From Cryptomeria japonica (Eukaryota > Streptophyta > Pinopsida > Cupressales > Cupressaceae): a stretch of 60,000 nucleotides of DNA. Made by a program: the position numbers and the translations under genes. The DNA lies in NCBI RefSeq assembly GCF_030272615.1, contig NC_081413.1, positions 563,706,010 through 563,766,009 of the forward strand, read 5' to 3'. The notes beneath the pieces are model-generated. The model did no database searches. It was not told the DNA's origin and worked only from the letters and a program-made list of their open reading frames with translations. Below are positions 24,047 to 34,133 of this stretch, one piece after another (positions within the stretch are counted from its first letter, which is position 1; each line of letters opens with the position of its first letter).

Positions 24047-26048
24047 TGTAATGTCCCCATTTGGGCATTTCCTTAATTTAATCCTGAAACAACAATTACA
24101 ACTTAAGGTAAGAACTGTAATACAAAAATTGTCCAAACTGAAGACATTTTATTATGATATTTAACTTAAAATTTTAAGAATAATTTAAGGATAGGACTTA
24201 TCTTGATAACTTTCTTTGATATTATTATGTTAATATGCCACTCTAAATTATTGTCTGAAGTGATCTATGTTGTCTCAGATTGTCAACGTGATACTTGCAT
24301 TTCACTAACGGATGCTGGTCTGATATATAACTTTCAATCTCTACACTCCCTTGGATATGATCTACGATTTTCCTTTATATGCTTGCAATGTTTGGGTGTT
24401 GACTCGGCTTCAATTGACTCTTTACTTATGCCTCCTTAGCCCACCTTAGCCTTATAAATGGTTGATTCATTACTACCTTACTCTGTCGCTTAATGTCTCT
24501 TTTAGTACTCCAGATCTGAATTCCGCATATGAAAAAAAACCAATCTTCCATGCTCTTATAATTAAAGAGTCCTTAAGGGTCTGCCGATATGTAGCCATAT
24601 ATGAATGAGAGTCTTCCTTTGTATATGAATGTAGATCCTTAGAAATCCAAAATAGAAGACTGGTGATCGCCTTTAAGATTTCTTGCATTATGTTCCTGCG
24701 ATTTGCAACTTGAAGATGTCGTTCCTGATAACTATTTCCTTCTAAATCATGCTTTTATGACTTCACAAGACTGCGACACAATCTAAGCATTTAGTTCGAA
24801 TTCCATATTAGGATGAAATCTTCCTTGACTGCCTATGCAATCTGCTATGAATTCCCATAGAATAATCTCGTAATCCTCCAGAGGTCCATGCTCACATCCA
24901 TGATCCAATAATGGGATGTATATGTTCTTTGTCTATATCATGATAGCCAATATTAAATTCTATCATCGATGAATGTAATTCCCTAATAGAATTTTGATCT
25001 AACATTCTATAGATCCGTATTAAACTCATAGATGCTGGCCCATAATATAATACGATTCATCTTCTTGAATGAACACTAACTATAATAATTCTTATCCTTC
25101 CTTTCTTAATCTGATTCTATATCCTTCCTCATAGAGAATCGAAAGAATGCCTTGGTGCCGTCTCTGATCTGCACTATTATTGCTTGCACACGATAATACC
25201 ACCAGACACTGGTTCTTACAAAGCATACCCAAATCTGGAGTAATAAAAGAAATAATATAAATTCCCCCCTTTTTTTATACCTTCATCCTTCTTAGAGATA
25301 CCTCTCTTCAAATAGACACACCCGTTCATAAGACATGCCTCTTTCCCTTAATCACATCCCGTTGGAGAGTAATCATTAGTCATAACAAATCATGGTAAAT
25401 AATCTATATCGCACCTTCCCATTGTATGCTGTTCATTGGCAATTGTCGATGTTTAACTAATCTTAATGATTGGCTATCGGTGTTTATGACTAGTCATTCC
25501 CTTACTAACAATCTGTGATTATTAGTTTTTCCGGGTCATCCCATCTTTATCGCAGTGAACAGGTCCATTACACATCGCACCATATTGGATTTCCTTGTAT
25601 ATGATTCGCTGTCCTTATGTTGACTTCTTATTGCTAGCGGTTAAACCCTGATGACGATTACATTATTCTAGATCAAGTTCTCTCATATCTTAGTGATGAT
25701 ATTTAAGCTAATGATTAATCTACCACTGATTGTATATTGATAGTATGTCTTTCCTTAGATCTGAGATGTAATGATAGTTGTCTTCATAGTAATCGGATTC
25801 ATGTGATTGAAGATGAATCATCTACGTATCTTGTTAGAATTATCTTTATGGAATTATCAATCATCTGCTGTATTCCATAGTCATCGATATGGTTCTGCTG
25901 ATGTTGATTCTAGGAGGGCCGAGATATAATGATCACTTAATGAGCGATCTTCTCTAATCTCCTAATTGTACATTGATATTATATGTCCTTAATAGAACTG
26001 AGTTAATGTTAACCATACTAGGAGGAGTCTTTGTTTGGGGACATCACA
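24047..26048 (-). mobile_element. Long LTR, about 2.0 kb, probably solo, inside element G
   Basis: Plus-strand ends are TGTAATGTCCCC and GGGGACATCACA, an almost perfect 12-bp inverted pair shared with other long LTRs here. No primer-binding site, polypurine tract or coding sequence lies beside it, so it is read as a solo LTR. The right flank is AATTT; the left flank is a T-run after AAATTT, so a TSD is likely but blurred. Minus orientation is by analogy. Confidence 0.6.
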
Positions 26049-26081
26049 AATTTGCCAAATTCTATGAAACCCCATTGACTT

Positions 26082-26093
26082 GCTCTGAAACCA
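26082..26093 (-). promoter_or_regulatory. Primer-binding site of element G
   Basis: The minus strand reads TGGTTTCAGAGC directly after the LTR end (ACCATAACA), one base from the TGGTATCAGAGC initiator tRNA-Met site. Confidence 0.75.
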
Positions 26094-26203
26094 TGTTATG
26101 GTAAATCGATGTATTAAACAAAGGAGATGAATGCTACTTAAATAGATTTACAAAGACGATGTTTCTAAATGAAACAATCGTGAATTGAAGCCAAAAAAGG
26201 AAA

Positions 26204-26208
26204 CTTCC
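26204..26208. repeat. Target-site duplication of element H (CTTCC, left copy)
   Basis: CTTCC recurs at 30397-30401. Both copies lie in the G LTR, whose intact copy (22234-22394) shows the uninterrupted sequence. Confidence 0.9.
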
Positions 26209-27399
26209 TGTTGACGTGTATTTTGTACACTGCCTAACACAGAATAAAATACCCAAGGGTACCTTATCCTCTCTTGAATAAAGTTTCCGAATGCTGAAGA
26301 TATCGCGAAAAGGATCAATCGGAGAAACTTCAAGGTTCTTGTATGTAGGATCTCTACGTGTGGATAAGCTCTCTGTGGTATGATGTGATTTGCTGGAATC
26401 ACAAGGGGACTTACATTTGATGATTGAACTTCTGATTTGCCTTTGAATATTGCTGGAACACAAGATCTTACTGCCTTAGATTTGAAAAATGAAAAAAAGA
26501 TGAGGGCGAAGAGAGGATCTAATCCTAATACTAAGAATGTAGGAGCAATGATTGATCTTTGATGAAACTCTAACTAGGTCTTGTTTTGACATCGCAGGAC
26601 CATCTCCACAAGGCTAGTGCGATCTTCGAAGGGAAGCTTTATGATGTTCAAATCATCACTGCAGGCATAGACACCATCAGGTTGATGCATATCAATGAAG
26701 AAGCGACAATTGAAGTTAAGCTTAAGCTGAACTATTCCAGTTGACTACACAAGGCAAGTCTGCAATCAACAAACTGCTAGTAGTATGGATATGCGAATTT
26801 CACCATCAATCAAGCATATTTCTTCCACTCATCTAATCATCTACCATCTAGGATTGAAGACTCAACAAGAAACCATGCATATTGCAAGAAACGACACACT
26901 TCACCATTACTTCAATGAAAATGGAGTTTGTTTACAATCAATGGCAACAATTTCTTGCCTTGTCCTCCTATTCTACTCTAATTGCTATTCTATCAACTTC
27001 TAACTACTCTCTATCTACTAACTGCTTTCTATTATTTCTATACTATCTCTCTAACTGCCCTTTACAAAATGAAGAGTCGGGGTTTACATAGTGCCCACAA
27101 TACAATTCGATGGCTAAGATCAATTTGAGATCAATGGCCAAGATTTTACAATGAAAACCCTAATTAGGGTTTGTTACAACCATTACATAACATTTAATGC
27201 TTGACCAATGAAATAATTGTATTGCTTGGACACATGTCCTCCCTGGAAAATTCCACCAATGAATAGCCGGGGTAGGTACATAGAAGTTTGTGTCACCTCC
27301 CATGAGTTAGGTACATTGAATCTGGACATGCTGAGGTGGACCACACTGACTGGAGAGGTGATGACTAGGATGCCACCTCATTTGACACTTTGTTGATAC
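26209..27399 (-). other. 3' region of element H
   Basis: Homologous to 18788-19848 in element I, with blocks CTAATTAGGG (about 27170), CTTGGCCATTGATC (about 27145), TTTTGTAAAGGGCAG (about 27065) and GTAAGTCCCCTTGTG (about 26415). No convincing ORF. Confidence 0.6.
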
Positions 27400-27699
27400 T
27401 CAATTTGGTAACGTTGAGAAGTTAGCCTTAATTAATTCTTCTGGAACTATCTGCTTCTTCAACGAACCCTTTGCTTTGACTTCTTGTGTCCTTGATTTGC
27501 AGGATGATGATGTACCTCGGCTTGGAATGCTGGATTGGAAGAGGTCGTCCTTGTTGACGTTAGTCCAAAGAAGGCCGTCCTTGTCGATGCTAGGCTGGAG
27601 GAGGTCGCCCTTGTCCTTGCTTGATTGTCCTTGATCCGGCTTGATTTTCCTTGAGGAGAGTCTTCTGACTTGTAGATCTTTCGAGCTTGGAGTCGCCAT
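27400..27699 (-). pseudogene. Truncated ORF of element H (N-terminus of the D/I-type protein)
   Basis: A 99-codon frame starting MATPSSKD. Start context and first residues resemble element I (MAESSKAT) and both are preceded by an AG that could be a splice acceptor. The rest is Lys/Ser/Asp-rich with a repeated motif (QPSIDKDGLLW, NVNKDDLFQSS) and has no counterpart in D or I. It is best read as an internally deleted product; function unknown. Confidence 0.45.
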
Positions 27700-28600
27700 C
27701 TTGATACCTACACAACATTTCACAATTAATAATATATCTTGAAATCTAAAAATTAAACTTTAAAAGGAAGATTCAAGATTTTAATTAGGAAACTTCATGA
27801 TAAATCTTGAGTTATCATTTCCTAATTAACCATGCAATACTTAGACTTTTCTAAAAAATGTCTAAAAAAAAATCAAACCTTGAATAAGGGTGTCAAGATG
27901 ATTTTGCCATACCTCTTCTTGAGAATTAAACTCTAAGAAATGATGTAAAAATAGATGAATTTTGCTAGGCAAAGTGTAGATCAAAGCTCTCCCTTGGATA
28001 AAATGCACCTCCTTTAGCTTGGAAAAGAACTCCACCTTCCTCTTCAAAAATCTGGAAATTCGCCTTCAAATGTCTTCAAAAAATCTGGAAATTATCCTCC
28101 AAACTAGCAAGAAATACGCCTCTCCAATAGCCTTCAAGATGAATTTCGCCCTCCACTAGCTTCTCCACACTTAGTAGAAATTCGCTCCACTCCTCTGGAT
28201 TTCGCTCCTCAAATTGCTCTCCAATTTCACACTTGAAAGGATGATTGAATGATTTGAATTGTGAAACAACACCTCCAATATATAGAGCGCTCACCTTCCA
28301 CCTACCCATGAGGCCGACCTTGCAAAAATAAGCCAAAAAATAAAATTTAATAAAAGGAGAGGCCGACCTTTATAAAATATTAAAATCATACCCCAAGCGC
28401 TCTCTTTTTAAATTTAATTTAATAATAATTAATTTAAAATGCCTTTACAATTAAAAATTTCGATTTTTTAAAGGCTTAAATTAATTATTAAATACCAACG
28501 CACATTTATTAAATGCAAATTTAATTAAAATATTTCAAGGATTTGGCGAATTTTGGCATTTAATACAATTTGAAGGATATTGGCGCCTAAGCATGATGAA
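27700..28600 (-). other. AT-rich leader of element H
   Basis: Between the tandem array and the short ORF. It contains GAGGCCGACCT twice (about 28310 and 28361) and a purine-rich minus-strand stretch (28250-27990) with loosely repeated GGAGCGAAAT and GGCGAATTTCC words. Open frames here are probably not genes. Confidence 0.4.
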
Positions 28601-28628
28601 AATATCACTTTGTTAAGAATCTCGCCTT

Positions 28629-29995
28629 GGTCCTTGGGAGAGGGACAGGAGCGAATACTGCAACTTGGATTGATTTTCTCCTTGGTGACTCATTCAAGTT
28701 ATATTCAACGGGCAAAACATACTTCTTTTGACCTCTTCAAATCACGAAATCACTTAAATCTTGCGAGGATAATGCAAATTCGGAATTCAAGCTCCGGTCC
28801 TTCAATGAGGGACGGGAGCACTTTTTCATTTTTAAGCCAATTCGTCCTTTGCTAGTCTTCCAAATTATCTTGAATGGATGAATCTTGCCCTCTTTCATTC
28901 ATTTCAATCACGCAACTTGCCTTGCCTTTGCAAGAAATTTGTATTTTTAGAAAAGAGGGACGGTCCTTCAGTGAGGGACGGGAGCACTTTTGACATCTTG
29001 GCGTACCTTTTTGTTCTTTAAATCTCTCAATTGCGTCCAAGGCATAAAACATCCTTCGTCCTTCCCATCCAAGTCAAGTTTTGCCATAAAATATCAAACA
29101 AATAGGAGAAACTTGAAAAAGTGGCACGGTCCTTCAGTGAGGGACGGGAGCACTTTTTGTCATTTGGGTTGATTTACTCCTTTGTAGACTGCTTAAATTA
29201 TATTCAATGGACAAAACATGCCCTCCTTGATCTCTTCCAATCATAAAATTGTCTTGATCCTGCAAGAACAGTGCAAATTTGAAAATCAAGCTCCGGTCCT
29301 TCAGTGAGGGACAGGAGCGATTTTTGTCCTCAAGGCCAAATCACTACAATTTTCATCTCAAATTCCCTTTGCTAGGGAAGATTTCACCTTACTTCATGCT
29401 ATGAATAAAAGTTAATGTCCAAAAAAAGGTCTAAAATCGTGCATATAAAGAAAATCGCTCTGGTCCCTTGGTGAGGGACAGGAGCGCTTTCATCTTTTGT
29501 CCTTGGTCTTGACTTGGATTCGTCCGAATTTGGAGAGGAAGGTTAGCTAATGTGTTTTTCGCCCTGGTCCCTGGGAGAGGGACAGGAGCGATTTTGCATT
29601 TATAAGCTCACTTGTGTTTTGCTAGCTTCGAAAATTATCTTCAACGGATCGATTGCGTCTTCCTTCACCCACCTCAAACGCGAAACTTGCCTTCCTTTTG
29701 CCAAAAACTTGTCTTGAGGGAAAATCGCTCTGGTCCCTTGGAGAGGGACAGGAGCGCCCTGGCCTTTATGAGCTCATTTATACCTTGTTAATTTTCAAAA
29801 CTATCTTCAATGGGTTGATTAAGTCCTCCTTCATGCCTTTGATGTCTCAATTTGTCCAAACAAGGTCAGGAATGACTCCACTAAGCTTTTTCGCTCTGGA
29901 CCCTTGGTGAGGGACATGAGCGATTCGCCTTGGATCCTTGGAGAGGGACATGAGCGCTTTTCGCTCTGGATCCTCAGTGAAGGACAGGAGCGAAA
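28629..29995 (-). repeat. 166-bp tandem array of hairpin cores in element H
   Basis: The core starts at 28629, 28796, 28962, 29128, 29295, 29462, 29566, 29732, 29898, 29932 and 29968. Most gaps are 166-167 bp, with one of 104 and two short ones of 34-36. Each core contains GTCCCTTGGTGAGGGAC or a close variant, a 6-bp stem with a 5-nt loop, and in many copies flanking CGCTC...GAGCG lengthens the stem. The core is far better conserved than the DNA between cores. This is not CRISPR: spacers are long and related, and the host is eukaryotic. Confidence 0.9.
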
Positions 29996-30163
29996 TTTGA
30001 CTTTTTGAACTCTCAATCAGGACAATTTTAATGGAATATAACATTTAAGTATAAGTGACTTATACTTTAAGTTATATTCCATATATACTTTCAGGATGTT
30101 TGAGAGTGTTTTTAGACCTCCAGGAGTTATATTGCAAAATCTAGTTTTTTGAGGTTTTTCAGT

Positions 30164-30229
30164 TTCCAGACTTAGCCAAATTTCAGGATCAGGACATTCC
30201 AGACTTAGCCAAATTTCAGGATCAGGACT
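30164..30229. repeat. 33-bp tandem duplication near the H 5' end
   Basis: TTCCAGACTTAGCCAAATTT starts at 30164 and again at 30197. A single related copy lies at the truncated start of element I (about 14157). Confidence 0.8.
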
Positions 30230-30356
30230 TCACTCAAGCCGAACTTGCTATCCATGTGATCCCCTCGGCGACACTCAAAATGCAAAGGCTAACTAACAAA
30301 ACCCTAAAAGACCTAGAAAACAAACCCTAAAAAGCAAAAAACAAAAAACAAAGGGT

Positions 30357-30396
30357 CCCCATTTGCAATGGGGCGATGTGTGAAATGGTCACAACA
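30357..30396 (-). other. 5' terminal hairpin of element H
   Basis: The hairpin CCCCATTTGCAATGGGG (30357-30373) lies 23 bp from the element end TGTTGTGACC. The same arrangement is seen in D (8305-8345) and partly at 56794-56824. Confidence 0.8.
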
Positions 30397-30452
30397 CTTC
30401 CTAAACTAACTAAGATGACCATTAAAGAAACATTACAATACTTAATATTAGG

Positions 30453-31067
30453 GGGGAGGCCAGGAGGAATGTCATTAAAGACATTTATATGCCTCTTTAG
30501 TAATGGTTGTATGTCTACATGGATTGCTTTCCCTTTGGGAGAAGTTTTATCTAGGATCAAGCATTGAGCCACCCATTCTACTTGGTCATATCTAAGGAGT
30601 TTTTCCATCTTTTTGGCTCAAACTACCCTCGGAGACCCATCGGATAGACCTTGCAATAAAACCTTTTCTCCATTATGTTCAAAACGTATTTTCTATTTTT
30701 TGGAAGTTTAGGTTGACATCTCCTAATGAGTGTAGCCAAGGGACTCCCAAAATTACATCGGTATCCCGTAGTTGTATGATGTAGAACATTTCCTTGATTT
30801 GATCCTTTCCCAAAGTGATTTCAAGTTGGGAGATCTTCTTGGTGCATGGTGTGGTAAACCCATTAGCTAAACTCACCGTAAATCCCTTAAAGTCTTTTGT
30901 TTCCAATTTCAATCTTGCAACTAGGTTCTCATCTATGAAGTTGTGGGTAGCCCCACTATCTACAAGGGCTTTCTTTTTTGCCCTTAATCATACCTTGTAT
31001 TCTAAAGGGGTGATGTTTAGATGCCCTTGAGATGGAGGCCAAAGTCCCACCTTCCTCATTATCTTCA
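30453..31067 (-). pseudogene. Ty3/gypsy protease and linker of element E
   Basis: The minus strand encodes a retropepsin: the active-site Asp-Ser-Gly lies at 30952-30960 in VDSGATHNFID, and the flap/C-terminal block DVILGVPWLHSLG near 30740. The linker to RT follows and stops at 30453 in PPGLPP, where element G is inserted; coding resumes at 22228. Single-base frame changes separate the protease halves. Retropepsin would process Gag-Pol. Confidence 0.85.
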
Positions 31068-31334
31068 TTATGCCTTATTCTTTTACTTGGAGCTTCCTCT
31101 TCTTCATTAGGTATGGGTTCAATATGGCGAGCATTATGCCTTATTCTTTTACTTGGAGCTTCCTCTTCTTCATTAGGTATGGGTTCAATATGGCGAGCTT
31201 GGCTCCTTTTTCCGCATGTATGCCGAGGTTCCCAACCTTCTCCACACTTGAAGCATAAGTTACTCCTCTTCCAGCCCCTTCGTTTGCATGTGTCTTGGGT
31301 TCCATATATCTTTGCACTTAAAGCATAGCTTCTC
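31068..31334 (-). pseudogene. Element E nucleocapsid: zinc knuckles and acidic repeat
   Basis: A gypsy-type knuckle CFKCGEGWEPRHTC lies at about 31260-31215, and in another frame just upstream a second knuckle-like copy starts LCFKCKDIWNPRH. The 22-residue acidic block RHIEPIPNEEEEAPSKRIRH follows twice. The 5' continuation lies at 36157, across element A. Confidence 0.75.
31071..31202. repeat. 66-bp tandem duplication in E gag
   Basis: TGCCTTATTCTTTTACTTGG starts at 31071 and 31137. The length is a multiple of three and keeps the frame. Confidence 0.9.
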
Positions 31335-31339
31335 CTCTT

Positions 31340-31611
31340 TGTTGGCAGCAATATTGTACACGGAAATAAAACTAGTTAATTAAGTTGTAATTGTGTTGGT
31401 TAGTTGGCAACCGAGGGGTGGCAGTTGCGGTGCGACGGTTGGCGCTCGCACCCCCTCGACATCTTTATATACTTCCGAATGTAACTTGTGGACAACAACG
31501 ACTAGGAATGGAATAACATCTCTTATATTGCATCTGATATCTATGGCATTATTATTCTGCATTACGTGTTTTATCTGTGTGCTTTAAGTTATTCACCTGA
31601 GAGGGCAAACA
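31340..31611 (+). repeat. 5' LTR of element A
   Basis: 272 bp, nearly identical to 35880-36151; the few differences include CGAC/CAGC at about 31458. High identity suggests a fairly recent insertion. TTTATATAC near 31464 is a plausible TATA box. Confidence 0.92.
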
Positions 31612-31629
31612 TTTGGCGTCATTGCCTAG
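31612..31629 (+). promoter_or_regulatory. Primer-binding site of element A
   Basis: TTTGGCGTCATTGCCTAG follows the LTR directly. B has TTTGGTGCCGTTGCCTAG and C has TTTAGCATCATTGCC. These resemble the TGGCGCCGTTGCCGGGG site of Athila-type plant gypsy elements. Confidence 0.7.
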
Positions 31630-31857
31630 ACGTACTCGGGAACGGAAGACGCGGATGGCGCATGGACGCGATGGGCCTACCTGTCGGTGAGATGAACCCA
31701 GGGACCGACGATGCACACATGGAACAAGAGGCGAAGGGGAAATTGAACCCTGTAATAATCCCGACACAATGTTGATATAAATTATGGTCGAAAGGGAAAA
31801 ATAAAAAATAAAAGAATTGTGTACATGGTGTGTGCTTGCTATGTATGGAGGTGATTT

Positions 31858-33237
31858 ATGCCAAATATATTAAATAAAGACAGAAATAAGAAAGTAGAAA
31901 CGGACGAGTGGGAGGCCGCGCAGAGGGCCTTGATTTTGGAGCAGCAAGTAGAACGGAAATGGAGGCTGAGGCAACTTGCCGAAGGACGACTTGCCGAAGG
32001 GTGGCCCGAAAGGAACCACGGAGGTGTCATGGAGGGTGCAGAAGCCGAGGGAAGTTTCTATGCGTCGCTAGAACACCGTAGGGCGCAGAGCCACGAAGAG
32101 TTTTTGGCGGAAACAAGGTTAAGGAGAGATCTAGTTGAAGAGACTCGGGATCAGTTTAGAAACTTATCCCTTACACCACAGAGTGAAGATCACCAACGGG
32201 AACTAGGAGTGGGCGTGGGTGGGAGCGAAGGGGAGGGTAACCGTACGGGTGTAGGTGCCACACACGACAGGCAAAACACCGTACCTCCAGTCACCCACGC
32301 AGGACACACCACCGGCGCCACTGGAGGAAGTAGTGCAAGGTCACAGACACAGGCACAACCGCCCCTAGGAAGACGACCCAAGATGGCGAGTAAACAAAAA
32401 TTACCAAAGTTCACAGGGGACGGCAAGGAAGACCCCTTACGGCACTGCCGTACATGTGAAACCATTTGGTCTGCCAACGGAGTGACAGAACAGAAGGACT
32501 GGGTACAGCAGTTCCTAGCCACGTTACGTGGAGTTGCCATAGATTGGTACTCCGATGTAGATAAGCAAAAAGTGGCCACGTGGGCCAACCTACAGAAGGA
32601 ATTCACGGAAGAGTTTCGGTTGCTCCGTGATGACAACGAAATTGTAACAGAGATATACAGTACCAAACAAGGTACCAAGGAGACAATACGGGGATACAGC
32701 AGGAGACTGAAGGAATTGTTGGGTAAAATGGAAAGCCAACTGGCTGAGGGCTTGAAAAAGTGATGGTTCATTGAAGGATTGAAATCCTCCCTACGGAAAA
32801 AAATGAAAATTGTACCCTCGTCGTCATATGACGACGCCTATAATAGGGCCATGGACCTAGAGAGCGAATACAAAACATCAAGGAAGAAGAAAAGTAATAA
32901 ATATTCATCTGACAATGATGAAGATTCTGACGGGGAAAGCAGTAGTGGTGGCGAATTGAGTAAAAAGGTGCATGCTCTCCAAAAGGACATGGAACGAATG
33001 CTGAAAGAATTCAAAGCCATGAAAGGGAGTACAAGTAAGACGGAAGAAAATGACGTGTGGTGTACTGACTGTAGGAGTGACGGACACACCAAGGGGTCCT
33101 GTCCCAGGAAGGCTTTCTGCGACATTTGTCAGATTACGGGACATTTGACAAAGGAATGTCCCTACAATATGAAAACCAGGAGCCAAAAAGTTCTCTTCAC
33201 GCAGACCAACACGACATCAAGCCACTCAGCACCCTGA
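31858..33237 (+). pseudogene. Gag of element A, one in-frame stop
   Basis: A 460-codon frame broken only by TGA at 32761-32763, where B has AAA. Features in order: charged N-terminus, Gly/Ser/Thr-rich linker, a retrotransposon gag domain from about residue 180 (KLPKFTGDGKEDP, then W.....TLRGVAIDWYSD, FRLLRDDNEI), a YDDAYNRAMDLES block and two perfect CX2CX4HX4C knuckles (CTDCRSDGHTKGSC, CDICQITGHLTKEC). Gag would form the particle and bind RNA. The frame ends soon after the deletion junction that removed the protease N-terminal half. Confidence 0.85.
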
Positions 33238-34115
33238 TGGCCCAGCCGGTCACCATCGGCACGCAACCTTTCATACTAGATTTTGTGGTAATCCCACTCA
33301 AGAAGAAGGGGTACGACGCCATCTTAGGCAGAGGGTGGTTGGTTACAACAAAGGTGAACCATGACTGGAAAAACAACACCCTTTCTATGGAGAAAGGGGG
33401 GCGGAAGTACACCATTGATCTGAGGACCCAGGTTGTTGACCAGGAACTGACATCATCTTCGGAATCGGAGGGTGAAGGGAAAGGCTACCCGAGGGACGAA
33501 GGACGGGGCTGCAGGGAGCCCAACGACGAAGGGATTCTCAAACTAGGAGAGTGCTCCGAGGATGAGACAGGGTAATTGAACGGGCTCTTCCATTGGCAAA
33601 TGGAGGATTATGAAATGTTCCAGAGCTATAGGCTCGAACTACAGGAACCAGAGCAAGTAACAGAGGAGGCGTACCTGCCAGAATACATAGAATATTGGAA
33701 GGGAGACGCCCCAAACCTCGGTGACGTAGATAATCCGAAGATCAATTGTGTCGGTAACGAGTGGAACCTTGTGTGGAAGGCCGCAACTTTCAAAATCTTT
33801 ATTCTTCTTCTTCTTCTTATGTATGGGAAGGAGATCGTGGTCCCTGTAGAATTTGTGGTTCCAGGTCTTCGGATGGCCATTGAAAATAGATTGGCCACCA
33901 ACGGGCCCAAATTGAAACCCTACCACGCGAAGCGCCCAGAGGACCCGAGAGGCCAAACGGACACCCGAGAGGATGGAAGGAGACTCGAGAGGCCAGGTAG
34001 GCGACTCAAGAGGCATAGGACCACAACAAGCGACCCTCGGGCGAGGAAAACTGAGAAGGATGAAGGGCAATCCCAGAGACAGGGGACCCGAGCAGACAAC
34101 TCTCTAGACAACTAA
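33195..34115 (+). pseudogene. Element A protease C-terminal half and post-integrase tail
   Basis: Begins at DQHDIKPL and runs through YDAILGRGWL of the retropepsin fold, with no active-site Asp because the upstream half is deleted. One stop (TAA at 33573) interrupts it where B has TCA. Then come MEDYEMF, VWKAATFKIF, a CTT-repeat junction and MYGKEIVVPVEFVVPGLRMA, which resembles the end of gypsy integrase. RT, RNase H and integrase are therefore missing between FKIF and MYGKE. The end is Arg-rich. Confidence 0.8.
33796..33822 (+). other. Pol-deletion junction of element A (CTT repeat)
   Basis: Reads AAAATCTTTATTCTTCTTCT then TATGTATGGGAAGG. Element B has the same junction at 50687-50715, with ATTATTCTT and one fewer CTT. 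In full-length gypsy elements about 3-4 kb of RT-RNase H-integrase would lie here. Confidence 0.75.
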
Positions 34116-34133
34116 ATTAGGAGATGAGAAGAA

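Larger units (their letters stand above)
26209..30396 (-). mobile_element. Element H: complete non-autonomous member of the D/I family, 4188 bp
   Basis: Both ends are fixed by the CTTCC duplication and by comparison with the uninterrupted G LTR. Read on the minus strand it starts TGTTGTGACCATTTCACAC and ends CACGTCAACA, so the ends are TGTTG...CAACA. In order it has a terminal hairpin, a 33-bp duplication, a 166-bp hairpin array, an AT-rich leader, an AG|GTATCAAG-ATGGCG start region, a short ORF and a 3' region shared with I. No internal LTR pair, primer-binding site or RT is visible. It could be a very large solo LTR, a non-LTR element moved by an integrase-like enzyme, or an element whose LTRs are not recognisable. 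Confidence 0.75.
22234..30447 (-). mobile_element. Element G: small-LTR non-coding retroelement, itself hosting two insertions
   Basis: The 3' LTR is 22234-22394 (161 bp). The 5' LTR is 26094-26208 plus 30397-30447, split by element H; counting its TSD once also gives 161 bp. On the minus strand the LTR starts TATTAA and ends ACCATARCA. A primer-binding site and a polypurine tract are present. Without H (4188 bp plus TSD) and the inner LTR at 24047-26048, G would be about 2 kb with no coding capacity, i.e. a TRIM-like element that needs all proteins from elsewhere. Confidence 0.8.

Noticed and set aside
28629-29995. Regularly spaced near-palindromic repeats looking like a CRISPR array
   Set aside because: Spacers are about 140 bp and related to each other, no cas genes occur, and the surrounding DNA is plant retroelement sequence.
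30357-30396. Hairpin region read as a primer-binding site after an LTR end
   Set aside because: GCCCCATTGC only loosely resembles TGGCGCCGTTGCC, lacks the initial TGG, and in D and H the adjoining sequence is the element terminus with a TSD, not an LTR.
26209-30396. Internal LTR pair in element H
   Set aside because: I looked for repeats of the TGTTGTGACC start and the CACGTCAACA end inside H and saw only a chance TTGACGTTAG near 27555.
31032-31328. Plus-strand frame of 98 codons with a repeated block
   Set aside because: Shadow of the 66-bp duplication in the minus-strand gag of E.
32190-33186. Minus-strand frames of up to 193 codons opposite A gag
   Set aside because: Antisense shadows of a recognised Gag frame with clear zinc knuckles.
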